From Embleya sp045207655 (GTDB lineage: Bacteria > Actinomycetota > Actinomycetes > Streptomycetales > Streptomycetaceae), in assembly GCF_045207655.1 (NCBI RefSeq), contig NZ_CP108784.1, positions 6,138,001-6,202,000 on the forward strand: a stretch of DNA of 64,000 nt, read 5' to 3'. This document shows positions 35,671 to 45,211 of the stretch, piece by piece (positions within the stretch are counted from its first letter, which is position 1; every line of letters starts with the position of its first letter). Below the pieces are notes generated by a model. That model had not been told where the DNA came from. It worked only from the letters and a program-made list of their open reading frames with translations, and made no database searches. A program made the translations under genes and the position numbers.

Positions 35671-36144
35671 ATGCCCCAGGGACGGCCCGACGGGAGAGCG
35701 GCGATAGCCGGCTTCACGTTGGACGACGCGGTGGCGCTCGCCAGGGCCGCGCACGACGGTCAGTTGGACAAGGGCGGTCACCCGTACATCACGCACCCGC
35801 TGCGGGTGATGCGGCAGGTCGAGGGCACGTACACGCAGATGGCGGCGGTCCTGCACGACGTGATCGAGGACACATCGGTGGGTGCGGACGATCTGCGCGC
35901 GGCCGGTGTGCCGGAGCGGGTGGTGGCCGCGGTGATCGCGCTGTCCAAGCTGCCCGGCGAACCGCTGGAGGTCAGCATCGAGCGCGCGGCGGCGGACCCG
36001 ATCGCGCTCGTGGTCAAGCGGGCCGACATCGCGGACAACCGCTCCGAGGCCCGACTCGGGCAACTCGACGCGGCGACGCAGGTGCGGTTGCGGCACAAGT
36101 ACGCGCGCTCGATCGAACTCCTGGAGGAGTTCGCCGCGCGCTGA
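35671..36144 (+). CDS. HD-domain hydrolase, SpoT/Mesh1-like
   Basis: A 157-residue single-domain HD hydrolase. AHDGQLDKGGHPYITHPLRV, VLHDVIEDT and VKRADIADN are the three HD signature segments of the (p)ppGpp hydrolase domain of RelA/SpoT, and the length matches stand-alone (small alarmone hydrolase, Mesh1-type) proteins. It may degrade ppGpp, or a related nucleotide such as NADPH; motif alone cannot decide. GGGAGG precedes ATG 35671. It converges with parC. Confidence 0.88.
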   Translation: MPQGRPDGRAAIAGFTLDDAVALARAAHDGQLDKGGHPYITHPLRVMRQVEGTYTQMAAVLHDVIEDTSVGADDLRAAGVPERVVAAVIALSKLPGEPLEVSIERAAADPIALVVKRADIADNRSEARLGQLDAATQVRLRHKYARSIELLEEFAAR

Positions 36145-36180
36145 CGAACGAGGCCGGCTCGGCCGGCGATCGAACGGGAC

Positions 36181-36215
36181 GAGGCCCCCGCGGCGAGGGA
36201 CGCCGCGGGGGCCTC
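36181..36215. terminator. Bidirectional terminator between the HD gene and parC
   Basis: Perfect 15-base arms (36181-36195 with 36201-36215) around AGGGA. Confidence 0.85.
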
Positions 36216-36231
36216 GGTGTGCGGGGCCGGC

Positions 36232-38700
36232 TCAGACGGTGCCCGGAGGGCCGCCGACCACCTCGACATGCTTGACCAGTGGCGTGCCGGAGCCGTCCCG
36301 GCGCGGATCCGGGGCGGGCAGTTCGACCGGCGCTCCCTTCGCGTCCGAGCCGCGGATCGGTGCCCGACCCGCCCAGGCCAGGCGCAGCGTGGTCTCGCCC
36401 TTGAGGAAGCGCTGGCAGCGCACTCCGCCGGTGGCCCGACCCTTGCGCGGATACTCGGCGAACGGGGTGACCTTGCAGGTGCCGTATTCCGAGCCGAACA
36501 GCGCGTCCCCGCTGTAGGCGGCGACCGTGACCACCATCGCGTCGGCGCCCGGATCCACCGCGGTGAACGAGAGCACGGACTGTCCGGTGCCGAGCTTGAT
36601 TCCGGCCATGCCGCCCGCCGGGCGGCCCTGCGGACGCACCATCGAGGCCTGGAAGCGCAACAACTGGGCGTCGTCGGTGATGAAGACCAGGTCCTCCTCG
36701 CCGGTGCGCAACTCGACCGCGCCGACGATGGCGTCGCCCTCGCGCAGCGTGATCACCTCCAGGTCGTCCTTGTTCGCCGGATAGTCCGGTACGACCCGCT
36801 TGACCACCCCCTGCGCGGTGCCGAGCGCGAGCCCGGGGGAGTCGGCGGACAGCGTGGTCAGGCACACCAGTCGCTCGTTCGACTCCAGCGAGACGAACTC
36901 GGACAGCGGCGCGCCGCCGGCCAGGTTCGGCGCGGTCGCGGTCTCCGGCAGCGAGGGCAGGTCGACCACGTTGATCCGGAGCAACCGGCCGGTGCTGGTG
37001 ACCGCGCCGACCTCGCCGCGCACGGTGGCCGCGACCGAGGACACCACCAGATCGTGTTTGGATCTGGCCCCCTCGGGCGGCAGCGGGCCGCCGGTCGAGG
37101 TGCGGGCGAGCAGGCCGGTCGAGGACAGCAGCACGGTGCACGGCGCGTCGGTGACCTGGAGCGGGACCGCCGCGGCGGGCACGTCCGCCGATTCGAGCAG
37201 GACCGTGCGGCGCGGCGTGCCGTACTTCTTGGACACCGCGGCCAATTCGTCCGAGACCACCTTCCGGAGCAGTTTGTCGTCCTCCAGGATGGTGGTCAGT
37301 TCGGCGATCTCGGCGCGCAACCGCTCCTGCTCGGCCTCCAGTTCGATCCGGTCGAACCGGGTGAGCCGGCGCAGCGGGGTGTCCAGGATGTAGGACGCCT
37401 GGATATCGGAGAGCGAGAACGTCTCCATCAGACGTTCCTTGGCCTGCGCCGAGTTGTCGCTCGAGCGGATCAGCTCGATCACGCGGTCGATGTCGATCAG
37501 CGCGACGAGCAGGCCGTCGACCAGGTGCAGGCGCTCCTGGCGCTTGCGGCGCCGGAACTCGCTGCGCCGGCGGACCACCTCGAAGCGGTGGTCCACGTAG
37601 ACCTGGAGCAGTTCCTTCAGGCCCAGCGTGAGCGGCTGGCCGTCGACCAGCGCGACGTTGTTGATGCCGAAGGTCTCCTCCATCGGCGTCAGCTTGTAGA
37701 GCTGCTGGAGGATCGCCTCGGGGTTGAACCCGTTCTTGATCTCGATGACCAGACGCAGGCCGTGCGAGCGGTCGGTGAGGTCCTTCAGGTCGGCGATGCC
37801 CTGGACCTTCTTGGCCTGCACCAACTCCTTGATCTTGGCGATCACCCGCTCCGGGCCGACGTTGTACGGCAACTCGGTGACCACGATGCCCTTGCGGCGC
37901 GCGGTGACCGACTCGACCGTCGCGGTGGCGCGGATCTTGAAGGTGCCGCGGCCCTTCTCGTACGCGTCGCGGACCCCGCCCAGGCCCACGATCCGACCGC
38001 CGGTGGGCAGGTCGGGGCCGGGGACGTGGCGCATCAGGTCGTCGAGAGTGGCGGTGGGGTGTCGGATCAGGTGACGCGCGGCGGCGACCACCTCGACCAG
38101 GTTGTGCGGCGGCATGTTGGTCGCCATGCCGACCGCGATCCCGGACGCCCCGTTGACGAGCAGGTTCGGGAACGCGGCGGGCAGGACGCCCGGTTCCTGT
38201 TCCTGGCCGTCGTAGTTGGGGCCGAAGTCGACGACGTCCTCGTCGATCGAGTCGACCATCAGCATCGCGGCCGAGGACAGCCGGGACTCGGTGTATCGCA
38301 TCGCGGCGGGCGGGTCGTCGCCGCCGAGCGAGCCGAAGTTCCCGTGGCCGTCGATCAACGGCAGGCGCATCGAGAACGGCTGCGCCATGCGCACCAGGGT
38401 GTCGTAGATGGGGCCGTCACCGTGCGGGTGCAGCTTGCCCATCACCTCGCCCACGACGCGGGCGCACTTGACGTACCCCCGGTCCGGACGCAGGCCCATC
38501 TCGGCGGCTTGGTACAGGATGCGGCGATGCACGGGCTTGAGCCCGTCGCGGGCGTCCGGCAGTGCCCGCGAGTAGATGACCGAGTAGGCGTACTCCAGGA
38601 AGGAGCCCTGCATCTCGTCGACGACATCGATGTCGAGGATGCGTTCCTCGAAGTCGTCCGGTGGCTGCGGACCGGAAGTTTTCGTACTACGGCGGGCCAT
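36232..38700 (-). CDS. parC: DNA topoisomerase IV subunit A
   Basis: An 822-residue type IIA topoisomerase breakage-reunion subunit. The catalytic Tyr136 is in AAMRYTESR; HPHGDG at 91-96 is the quinolone-interaction helix, with Gly96 where E. coli GyrA has Ser83. NFGSLGGDDPPA, the tower and coiled coil (DIDRVIELIRSS, SDIQASYILDTPLRRLTRF) and a beta-pinwheel C-terminal domain follow. With ParE it unlinks replicated chromosomes. ATG 38700 has AAGGAG about 11 bases upstream. Confidence 0.95.
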   Translation of the reverse strand: MARRSTKTSGPQPPDDFEERILDIDVVDEMQGSFLEYAYSVIYSRALPDARDGLKPVHRRILYQAAEMGLRPDRGYVKCARVVGEVMGKLHPHGDGPIYDTLVRMAQPFSMRLPLIDGHGNFGSLGGDDPPAAMRYTESRLSSAAMLMVDSIDEDVVDFGPNYDGQEQEPGVLPAAFPNLLVNGASGIAVGMATNMPPHNLVEVVAAARHLIRHPTATLDDLMRHVPGPDLPTGGRIVGLGGVRDAYEKGRGTFKIRATATVESVTARRKGIVVTELPYNVGPERVIAKIKELVQAKKVQGIADLKDLTDRSHGLRLVIEIKNGFNPEAILQQLYKLTPMEETFGINNVALVDGQPLTLGLKELLQVYVDHRFEVVRRRSEFRRRKRQERLHLVDGLLVALIDIDRVIELIRSSDNSAQAKERLMETFSLSDIQASYILDTPLRRLTRFDRIELEAEQERLRAEIAELTTILEDDKLLRKVVSDELAAVSKKYGTPRRTVLLESADVPAAAVPLQVTDAPCTVLLSSTGLLARTSTGGPLPPEGARSKHDLVVSSVAATVRGEVGAVTSTGRLLRINVVDLPSLPETATAPNLAGGAPLSEFVSLESNERLVCLTTLSADSPGLALGTAQGVVKRVVPDYPANKDDLEVITLREGDAIVGAVELRTGEEDLVFITDDAQLLRFQASMVRPQGRPAGGMAGIKLGTGQSVLSFTAVDPGADAMVVTVAAYSGDALFGSEYGTCKVTPFAEYPRKGRATGGVRCQRFLKGETTLRLAWAGRAPIRGSDAKGAPVELPAPDPRRDGSGTPLVKHVEVVGGPPGTV

Positions 38701-38950
38701 GCGCGGCGTTGCTCCTTTGCTTCTTCGGGCCGGCGCCGGGCCGTGTCTCCCGTGTCCGCCCGAGGGCGGCGCGGCCGGGGACGGCCCGCACGGCGTGCCC
38801 ATTGTGACGCGCCGGTGCGACATGTGAGTGCATCGACCCGGGTGACACCGTGCTTGAGGGCTGTGCGAGGAGGGAAGGACAGCCCTTTGGCCCACGGTTG
38901 TGCCGCACTCTCCGGCCGCCGTCCGAGCAGGAAGAACGAAGGGTTTCCCG

Positions 38951-39196
38951 ATGAACGACAAGCAGATCCGCGAACGCATCACCGACATGGTCGAGCAGGA
39001 GCGTGCCCTGCGGGACCAACTTGCGCAAGGCGTGATCTCGTCCGGACAGGAGCATGCCCGGTTGGCCGAGGTGGAGGCCGAACTCGACCGGTGCTGGGAC
39101 CTGCTGAGGCAGCGTCAGGCGTTGCGGGACGCCGGCGGGGACCCGGCGACGGCCGCGGCGCGGCCGACGCGCGAGGTGGAGGGCTACCAGCAGTAG
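38951..39196 (+). CDS. DUF2630 small helical protein
   Basis: An 81-residue, fully helical protein with the DUF2630 pattern: ITDMVEQERALRDQL, LAEVEAELDRCWDLLRQRQALRDAG and the C-terminal VEGYQQ. Common in actinobacteria, function unknown. ATG 38951 is where the family begins; a GAAGGG site stands upstream. Confidence 0.9.
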   Translation: MNDKQIRERITDMVEQERALRDQLAQGVISSGQEHARLAEVEAELDRCWDLLRQRQALRDAGGDPATAAARPTREVEGYQQ

Positions 39197-39324
39197 TCGC
39201 CCGCGGGCGGGCTTCGCCGATCGCGAACAGCCCGAAAGCGGGAGTCGAACGGGCACCGCGCGTCGTTAGGGTGAGGGTGGCCGCCGGCGCGGCGGTCACT
39301 CTCCAGGAGAGGACGGTTGGGCAT

Positions 39325-40644
39325 ATGGCAGGACCGGCGACTGCATCGTTGGGGTTCACCGCGACCACGCACACCCTCGGCAACGGGCTCCGCGTGGTGC
39401 TCTCGGAGGACCACGTCGACCCCGTGGCCGCCGTCTGCCTGTGGTACGACGTGGGCTCACGGCATGAACGGCCCGGACGAACCGGCCTCGCGCACCTCTT
39501 CGAGCACCTGATGTTCCAGGGTTCGGCCAACGTGCACGGCAACGAGCACTTCGAGTTCGTGCAGTCCGCGGGCGGTTCGCTCAACGGCACCACCAGCTTC
39601 GAGCGCACGAACTACTACGAGACCATGCCCGCGCACCAGTTGGAACTCGCGCTGTGGCTGGAGGCGGACCGCATGGGCGGGCTGCTGAAGGCGCTGACCG
39701 AGGAGAGCCTGGACAACCAGCGCGACGTGGTCAAGAACGAGCGCCGGCAGCGCTACGACAACGTGCCCTACGGCACCGCGTGGGAGCGGCTGGTGGCGAT
39801 GGCCTTCCCCGAGGGCCACCCGTACCACCACATGCCGATCGGCTCGATGGCCGACCTGGACGCCACCTCGCTCGCGGACTGCCAGGCGTTCTTCCGGACC
39901 TACTACGCGCCCAACAACGCGGTGCTCGCGATCGTCGGCGACGTGGATCCCGAGCAGACCCTGGCCTGGGTGGAGAAGTACTTCGGCAGCATCCCCGCGC
40001 ACGACGGCAAGCCGGTGCCGGCGGACGGCACGCTGCCGCCGGTCCTGGGCGCCGAGGTGCGCGAGACGGTGCACGAGGAGGTGCCCTCGCCGGCCCTGAT
40101 GGCCGCCTACCGGATGCCGGCCGACGGCACCCGGGGCGCGGAGGCGGCGGACATCGCGCTGACCGTGCTGGGCGAGGGGGAGAGTTCGCGGCTGAACACC
40201 CGGCTGGTGCGGCACGACGAGCTGGCGATCTACGCCGGGGTCGGCCTGATGCGCCTGTCCGGCACCGCGTCGGTGGCGATGTTGGACGTCAAGGCGTCCG
40301 GGTCGGGCGCGGTCGGGGCGATCGACGCGGCGCTCGCCGAGGAGTTCGCGCGGTTCGCGGCCGAGGGTCCGACCCCGGCCGAACTCGAACGCGCGCAGGC
40401 CCAGTTGGAGCGGGCCTACCTGGACACGATGGCCACGGCCGGTGGCCGGGCGGACGAACTGTGCCGCTACGCGACGTTGTTCGGCGACGCGAACCTGGCG
40501 TTCACCGCGCTGGACCGGCTGCTGGACATCACGGCCGAGGAGGTGCGGGCGGTCGCCGCCGAGCGCCTGGTGCCGGACAACCGTGCGGTGCTCGTGTACG
40601 AACCGACCGACGACGCGGACGAGAACGAGGAGCAGGTCGCGTGA
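39325..40644 (+). CDS. M16 zinc peptidase, catalytic subunit
   Basis: A 439-residue M16B (pitrilysin/mitochondrial-processing-peptidase-like) peptidase. The inverted zinc motif HLFEH is at residues 57-61, with the third ligand Glu139 (VVKNERRQR). LNGTTSFERTNYYETMP and YAPNNAVLAIVGDV are further family hallmarks. It degrades or processes peptides, usually as a heterodimer with an inactive partner. Its stop overlaps the start of the next gene by GTGA, which encodes that partner. Confidence 0.93.
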   Translation: MAGPATASLGFTATTHTLGNGLRVVLSEDHVDPVAAVCLWYDVGSRHERPGRTGLAHLFEHLMFQGSANVHGNEHFEFVQSAGGSLNGTTSFERTNYYETMPAHQLELALWLEADRMGGLLKALTEESLDNQRDVVKNERRQRYDNVPYGTAWERLVAMAFPEGHPYHHMPIGSMADLDATSLADCQAFFRTYYAPNNAVLAIVGDVDPEQTLAWVEKYFGSIPAHDGKPVPADGTLPPVLGAEVRETVHEEVPSPALMAAYRMPADGTRGAEAADIALTVLGEGESSRLNTRLVRHDELAIYAGVGLMRLSGTASVAMLDVKASGSGAVGAIDAALAEEFARFAAEGPTPAELERAQAQLERAYLDTMATAGGRADELCRYATLFGDANLAFTALDRLLDITAEEVRAVAAERLVPDNRAVLVYEPTDDADENEEQVA

Positions 40645-42005
40645 CCCAGACCGGCGAGATGGTGTTCCACCCGCGCCCCGGCGCGGGCCCGGCCCGCGAG
40701 TGGACCTTCCCCGCGCCCGAGCGCTCGGTGCTGGGCAACGGCCTCGCGGTGCTGCGCGTGGACCGACCCGGCCAGAAGGTGGTGGCGGTCGAGCTGGTGC
40801 TCGACTCGCCGCTGGCCGCCGAGCCGACCGAGCGCGAGGGCGTCGCGACGATCATGGCGCGCGCGCTCACCGAGGGCACCGACAAGATGGGCGCCGAGGA
40901 GTTCGCCGCCGAGTTGGAGCGCTGCGGCGCGACGATCGACACCGACGCCGATCACCCGGGCGTGCGGGTCGCGCTGGACGTGCCGGCCTCGCGCCTGGAG
41001 CGGGCGCTGGGGCTGCTCGCGGACGCGGTCCGGGCGCCCGCCTTCCCGGCGGACGAGGTGGACCGGCTGGTGCGCCAGCGGCTGGACGAGATCGTGCACG
41101 AGCTGGCCAGTCCGCCCCGGCGGGCGGCGCTCGCGCTGAGCGCGACGCTGTTCGACCCCTCGGTGCGGCTGTCCCGGCCGCGCGCCGGCACCTCGGAGAG
41201 CGTCGCGCGGGTGGACCGCGCGGCCGTGTGGGACTTCTTCACGGCGCACGTGCGTCCGCAGACCGCCACCCTGGTCGTGGTCGGCGACTTCGAGGGCGTG
41301 GACGTCACCGGTGTGCTGGAGCGCACGATCGGCACCTGGCACGCGGAGCCGGCCGAGCCCTCGCGACCGGCCCCCGTGCTCGCCGACGACCACGCCCGGG
41401 TGCTGATCGTGCACCGGCCGGGCAGCGTGCAGACGCAACTGCTGGTCGGGCGCACCGGACCGGGCCGCGAGGACGCCTCGTGGCCGGCCCTGACCATCGG
41501 TACGTACTGCCTGGGCGGCACGCTCACCTCGCGCCTGGACCGGGTGCTGCGCGAGGAGAAGGGCTACACCTACGGCGTGCGCGCGGGCAACCAGTCGTTG
41601 CCGGTGGGCTCGCTGCTGGCGATCCACGGCTCGGTGGAGACCGACGTCACCGGGCCGGCCGTCGCGGACCTGGTCACCGTGCTGCGCACGCTGGCCGCGG
41701 AGGGCCTGGAGGACGTCGAGCGGGACGCGGCGGTGCAGAGCATCGTGGGCGTCGCGCCGCTCAAGTACGTGACGCCGCGCGCGGTGTGCGACTCGCTCGC
41801 GGACATGGCCGCCGAGCGGCTCCCGGACGGCTACCTGCCGGAGCTCTACCTGCGGCTGGCCGACGTGGCCACCAAGGACGCCGCCGCGTCGGCGTCCGCC
41901 GCGTTCGATCCCGAGCACCTCGTGGTGGTGCTGGTGGGCGACGCGGACAAGATCCGCGAGCCGCTGGAAGCACTCGAAATCGGACCGGTCACGGTCGTCG
42001 AATAG
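40641..42005 (+). CDS. M16 peptidase-like non-catalytic partner
   Basis: A 454-residue M16-family protein translationally coupled to the catalytic subunit. At the position of HxxEH it reads ATIMARALTEG, so the zinc site is absent. It retains the fold (VLGNGLAVLRVDRPGQ, GGTLTSRLDRVLREEKGYTYGVRAG with the Arg-Tyr pair that completes the partner's active site). It therefore resembles the alpha-type subunit of processing peptidases, which binds substrate. Confidence 0.92.
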   Translation: MTQTGEMVFHPRPGAGPAREWTFPAPERSVLGNGLAVLRVDRPGQKVVAVELVLDSPLAAEPTEREGVATIMARALTEGTDKMGAEEFAAELERCGATIDTDADHPGVRVALDVPASRLERALGLLADAVRAPAFPADEVDRLVRQRLDEIVHELASPPRRAALALSATLFDPSVRLSRPRAGTSESVARVDRAAVWDFFTAHVRPQTATLVVVGDFEGVDVTGVLERTIGTWHAEPAEPSRPAPVLADDHARVLIVHRPGSVQTQLLVGRTGPGREDASWPALTIGTYCLGGTLTSRLDRVLREEKGYTYGVRAGNQSLPVGSLLAIHGSVETDVTGPAVADLVTVLRTLAAEGLEDVERDAAVQSIVGVAPLKYVTPRAVCDSLADMAAERLPDGYLPELYLRLADVATKDAAASASAAFDPEHLVVVLVGDADKIREPLEALEIGPVTVVE

Positions 42006-42013
42006 GCGCGTGC

Positions 42014-42048
42014 GGCGGTGGGCAAACCCCAACGGGCGGCCCACCGCC
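42014..42048 (+). terminator. Terminator of the M16 operon
   Basis: Perfect 10-base arms GGCGGTGGGC / GCCCACCGCC, 8 bases after the stop. Confidence 0.7.
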
Positions 42049-42070
42049 AACCGCGATCTCCCGGGGCACT

Positions 42071-42076
42071 TAACGT
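42071..42076 (+). promoter_or_regulatory. Leaderless-type -10 element of the P-type ATPase
   Basis: TAACGT with a 6-base spacer to ATG 42083; no ribosome binding site. Confidence 0.5.
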
Positions 42077-42082
42077 AGACCC

Positions 42083-44548
42083 ATGACTCAGCCGTTGCCG
42101 GGCGCCGGGCCCGGAGAGACGACAGCCATCCCGCCGGTCGACGGACCCGACGGGAAACAAGGCGATCCCGTGCCGCTCGGCGTCGGACTGACCGCCGCGG
42201 ACGTCGCGGAACGGGTCGCCAGGGGCGACGTCAACGACGTTCCCGTGCGCTCCAGTCGCTCGACGTCCGAGATCGTCAAGGCGAACGTCTTCACCCGGTT
42301 CAACGCCGTCATCGGTGTGTTGTGGCTGATCATCCTGTCCGTCGGGTCGGTCAAGGACGGCCTGTTCGGTTTCGTGATCATCGCCAACACCGGGATCGGG
42401 ATCATCCAGGAGATGCGCGCCAAGCGCACCCTGGACCGGCTCGCGGTGATCGGCGAGTCCAAGCCGGTGGTGCGCCGGGACGGGCGGGCCGTCGCGCTGT
42501 CCCCCTCGGACCTCGTGCTCGACGACGTGATCGAGCTGGGCGCCGGCGACAAGGCCGCGGTGGACGGCGTGGTCGTCGAGGCCGACAACCTCGAGATCGA
42601 CGAGTCGCTGCTCACCGGCGAGGCCGACCCGGTGATCAAGCGCCCGGGCGACCCGGTGATGTCCGGCAGCTTCGTGGTGGCCGGCAACGGCGCGTTCACC
42701 GCGACCCGGGTGGGTCGCGAGGCGTACGCCGCGCAGCTCATGGAGGAGGCCAGCAAGTTCACGCTGGTGGCCTCGGAACTGCGCAACGGGATCAGCACGA
42801 TCCTCAAGTACGTCACCTGGATCCTGTTCCCGGCCTCGATCGCGCTGATCATCAGCCAGTACCGGCTGGAGGACACCACCTGGCGCGAGGCCGTCACCCG
42901 GATGATCGCGGGCATCGTGCCGATGGTCCCCGAGGGCCTGGTGCTGCTCACCTCACTGGCGTTCGCCGTCGGTGTGGTGCGTCTGGGCCGCAAGCAGTGC
43001 CTGGTCCAGGAGTTGCCCGCGATCGAGGGCCTGGCCCGGGTCGACGTGGTCTGCCTGGACAAGACCGGAACGCTCACCGAGGGCGGCATGAACGTCGCCG
43101 AGGTGCGCGAACTGGCCGAGGGCCTGCCGGTGCGCTCCGCGCTCGGCGCGCTCGGCACCACCGAGCCGCGCCCGAACGCGAGCCTGGCCGCGATCATCGA
43201 CGAGTGCCCGGCCGAGCACGGCTGGACCTCGGTGGAGAGCGTGCCGTTCTCGTCCGCGCGCAAGTACAGCGGCGCGACGTTCGAGGTGGCCGGCGCCCGC
43301 GCCACGTGGTTGATCGGCGCCCCCGAGGTGCTGGTGACCACGCAGGCGCACGGCGAACTGCTCGCCGACGCCGAACGGCTGGGCGCGCGGGGCCTGCGGG
43401 TGTTGATGCTGGTCCGCACCGACGCCTCGCTCGCGGATACCGTCGACGCCCTCGTCGGCGGCCCGGACGGCGCCGACGTGACGCCGGCCGCACTGGTGGT
43501 GCTGGAGCAGCGGCTGCGGCACGACGCCGGCGCGACGTTGGACTACTTCGCCGACCAGGGCGTGGCGGCCAAGGTGATCTCCGGCGACAACGCGATCTCG
43601 GTCGGCGCGGTGGCCGCCAAGCTCGGCATCAAGGGCGCCGACCACCCGGTGGACGCGCGCACGCTGCCCACCGACCAGAACGAGTTGGCGGACGTGCTGG
43701 AGGCCAACACGGTCTTCGGCCGGGTCACCCCGCAGCAGAAGCGGGACATGGTCGCCGCCCTCCAGTCGCGCGGGCACAACGTGGCGATGACCGGCGACGG
43801 CGTCAACGACGTACTCGCGCTCAAGGACGCCGACATCGGCGTGTCGATGGGCTCGGGCAGCGAGGCCACCAAGGGCGTCGCGCAGATCGTGCTGCTGGAC
43901 AACAGCTTCGCGACGCTGCCGTCGGTGGTCGGCGAGGGCCGCCGGGTGATCGGCAACATCGAGCGGGTCTCCAACCTGTTCCTGACCAAGACCGCCTACT
44001 CGGTGCTGCTGGCCATCCTGGTCGTGATCGCCAACGTGCCCTACCCGTTCCTGCCCCGGCACCTGACCCTGCTGGCCTGGTTCACCATCGGCACCCCGGC
44101 GTTCTTCCTGGCCCTGGCGCCGAACAAGGAACGCGCCCGTCCCGGCTTCGTCAAGCGGGTGCTGCGCTACTCGGGCCCCTCCGGGGTGATCGCCGGCACG
44201 GCGACCTTCACCGCGTACCTGCTGGCCCGCTCGCACTACGGCGCGACGGACGCCACCCGTACGGCCGAGACGTCGATCGCGACGCTGACGCTGTTCCTGG
44301 TCGGTCTGTGGGTGCTCGCGATCATCGCCCGCCCGTACACGTGGTGGCGGATAGCGCTGGTGCTGGTGATGGGGGCCGGGTTCGCCACGGTGATCTCGGT
44401 GCCGTGGCTCCAGGACTTCTTCGAACTCAAGCTGGTCGGTACGCGGATGCCGTGGACCGCGGTCGGCCTCGCGGTGGCCGCCGGAGTGCTGCTGGAGATC
44501 GTCGCCTACTGGAACAAGCGCCGCCTGGCAAGCGAGGTGGCCGCGTAG
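42083..44548 (+). CDS. P-type cation-transporting ATPase, CtpE-like
   Basis: An 821-residue P-type ATPase. The phosphorylation motif is CLDKTGTLT, the actuator-domain loop is LLTGEADP (TGE) and the hinge is MTGDGVNDVLALKDADIGVSMG. The M4 ion-site helix reads IVPMVPEGLVLLTSLAFAVG, typical of CtpE, a calcium-uptake pump of mycobacteria. No N-terminal metal-binding CxxC domain is present, which argues against copper or cadmium. It is a single-gene unit bounded by terminators on both sides. Confidence 0.9.
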   Translation: MTQPLPGAGPGETTAIPPVDGPDGKQGDPVPLGVGLTAADVAERVARGDVNDVPVRSSRSTSEIVKANVFTRFNAVIGVLWLIILSVGSVKDGLFGFVIIANTGIGIIQEMRAKRTLDRLAVIGESKPVVRRDGRAVALSPSDLVLDDVIELGAGDKAAVDGVVVEADNLEIDESLLTGEADPVIKRPGDPVMSGSFVVAGNGAFTATRVGREAYAAQLMEEASKFTLVASELRNGISTILKYVTWILFPASIALIISQYRLEDTTWREAVTRMIAGIVPMVPEGLVLLTSLAFAVGVVRLGRKQCLVQELPAIEGLARVDVVCLDKTGTLTEGGMNVAEVRELAEGLPVRSALGALGTTEPRPNASLAAIIDECPAEHGWTSVESVPFSSARKYSGATFEVAGARATWLIGAPEVLVTTQAHGELLADAERLGARGLRVLMLVRTDASLADTVDALVGGPDGADVTPAALVVLEQRLRHDAGATLDYFADQGVAAKVISGDNAISVGAVAAKLGIKGADHPVDARTLPTDQNELADVLEANTVFGRVTPQQKRDMVAALQSRGHNVAMTGDGVNDVLALKDADIGVSMGSGSEATKGVAQIVLLDNSFATLPSVVGEGRRVIGNIERVSNLFLTKTAYSVLLAILVVIANVPYPFLPRHLTLLAWFTIGTPAFFLALAPNKERARPGFVKRVLRYSGPSGVIAGTATFTAYLLARSHYGATDATRTAETSIATLTLFLVGLWVLAIIARPYTWWRIALVLVMGAGFATVISVPWLQDFFELKLVGTRMPWTAVGLAVAAGVLLEIVAYWNKRRLASEVAA

Positions 44549-44555
44549 GCGCCTC

Positions 44556-44589
44556 GGGCGCGGGACGGGCATCGGCCCGGCCCGCGCCC
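44556..44589. terminator. Bidirectional terminator after the P-type ATPase gene
   Basis: GGGCGCGGG / CCCGCGCCC arms, continuing after one A-G mismatch into CGGGC / GCCCG, loop ATCG. Confidence 0.75.
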
Positions 44590-44615
44590 CGGGCGGACCG
44601 CCCGCCACCGCGTTC

Positions 44616-45044
44616 CTAGGACACGCCCCGGCGGGCCCTGCCCCGCTCGGCGAGGGCCAGGGCCACGCCGAGCACGGCCGAGCCCCCGGCCAGGCCCGCG
44701 ATGAAGGCCCGCCGTCCGCGCGGCAGCCTCCCGCGGTACGCGCAGGTGATGAGCGTGTCGCCGAGGTCGGCGGCGGAGCCCGCCAGCGCCCAGGCGCGGA
44801 TCGGTTCGCCGCGGCCCGCCGCGAACATCGCGCCGGCGCCGAGTGCGAGATCGCGTCCGCCGAGCGCGCGGGCGAAGACCAGCGCGCCGGTGCGCTCCGC
44901 GTCGTCGCCGATCCACGGTCGGGACACCCGCACCGGGTCGAGCAGCGCGACCACGCCCAGCGCGGCCCGGGCCCCGCCCCAACCGAACGTCGCGGTGCGT
45001 ACGAGCCCGTCGGATTCACTCGGCGTAGTCGTCACGGCCGTCAC
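44616..45044 (-). CDS. Small membrane protein of unknown function (DUF4267-like)
   Basis: A 142-residue protein with three or four hydrophobic segments separated by short loops (TFGWGGARAALGVVALLDP, RALGGRDLALGAGAMF, AFIAGLAGGSAVLGVALALA). The layout resembles DUF4267 proteins, known only as small actinobacterial and fungal membrane proteins. GTG 45044 has GGGAG upstream. Alternatively, TACCGT with a 7-base spacer points to a leaderless start at GTG 45035, three residues shorter. Confidence 0.65.
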   Translation of the reverse strand: MTAVTTTPSESDGLVRTATFGWGGARAALGVVALLDPVRVSRPWIGDDAERTGALVFARALGGRDLALGAGAMFAAGRGEPIRAWALAGSAADLGDTLITCAYRGRLPRGRRAFIAGLAGGSAVLGVALALAERGRARRGVS

Positions 45045-45141
45045 GGTATCGCTCCCGCGGCACTTCAGCGGTCATCCATTTCGTGCATTAGCCTCGCTCT
45101 GCCGCACACACGCACCGGCAACATCGAGCGATCTGCGCCGT

Positions 45142-45158
45142 CGTGACGTTCCGTCACG
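45142..45158. promoter_or_regulatory. 17-bp inverted repeat in a divergent promoter region
   Basis: CGTGACGTTCCGTCACG has 7-base perfect arms and a 3-base centre, in the gap between the small membrane protein and the lipoprotein gene. Two direct CGTCACGG copies lie at 45032-45046, so a common binding protein is possible. Confidence 0.45.
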
Positions 45159-45211
45159 CATCCACGGGGGTGGAGGAGGCGCCGATCGCCCCACGGGGAT
45201 GGAGAACCACG

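Noticed and set aside
45143..45211. GTG 45143 as the start of the lipoprotein
   Set aside because: It would put a hydrophilic stretch of 23 residues ahead of the signal peptide; TTG 45212 has a good ribosome site and begins directly at the signal sequence.
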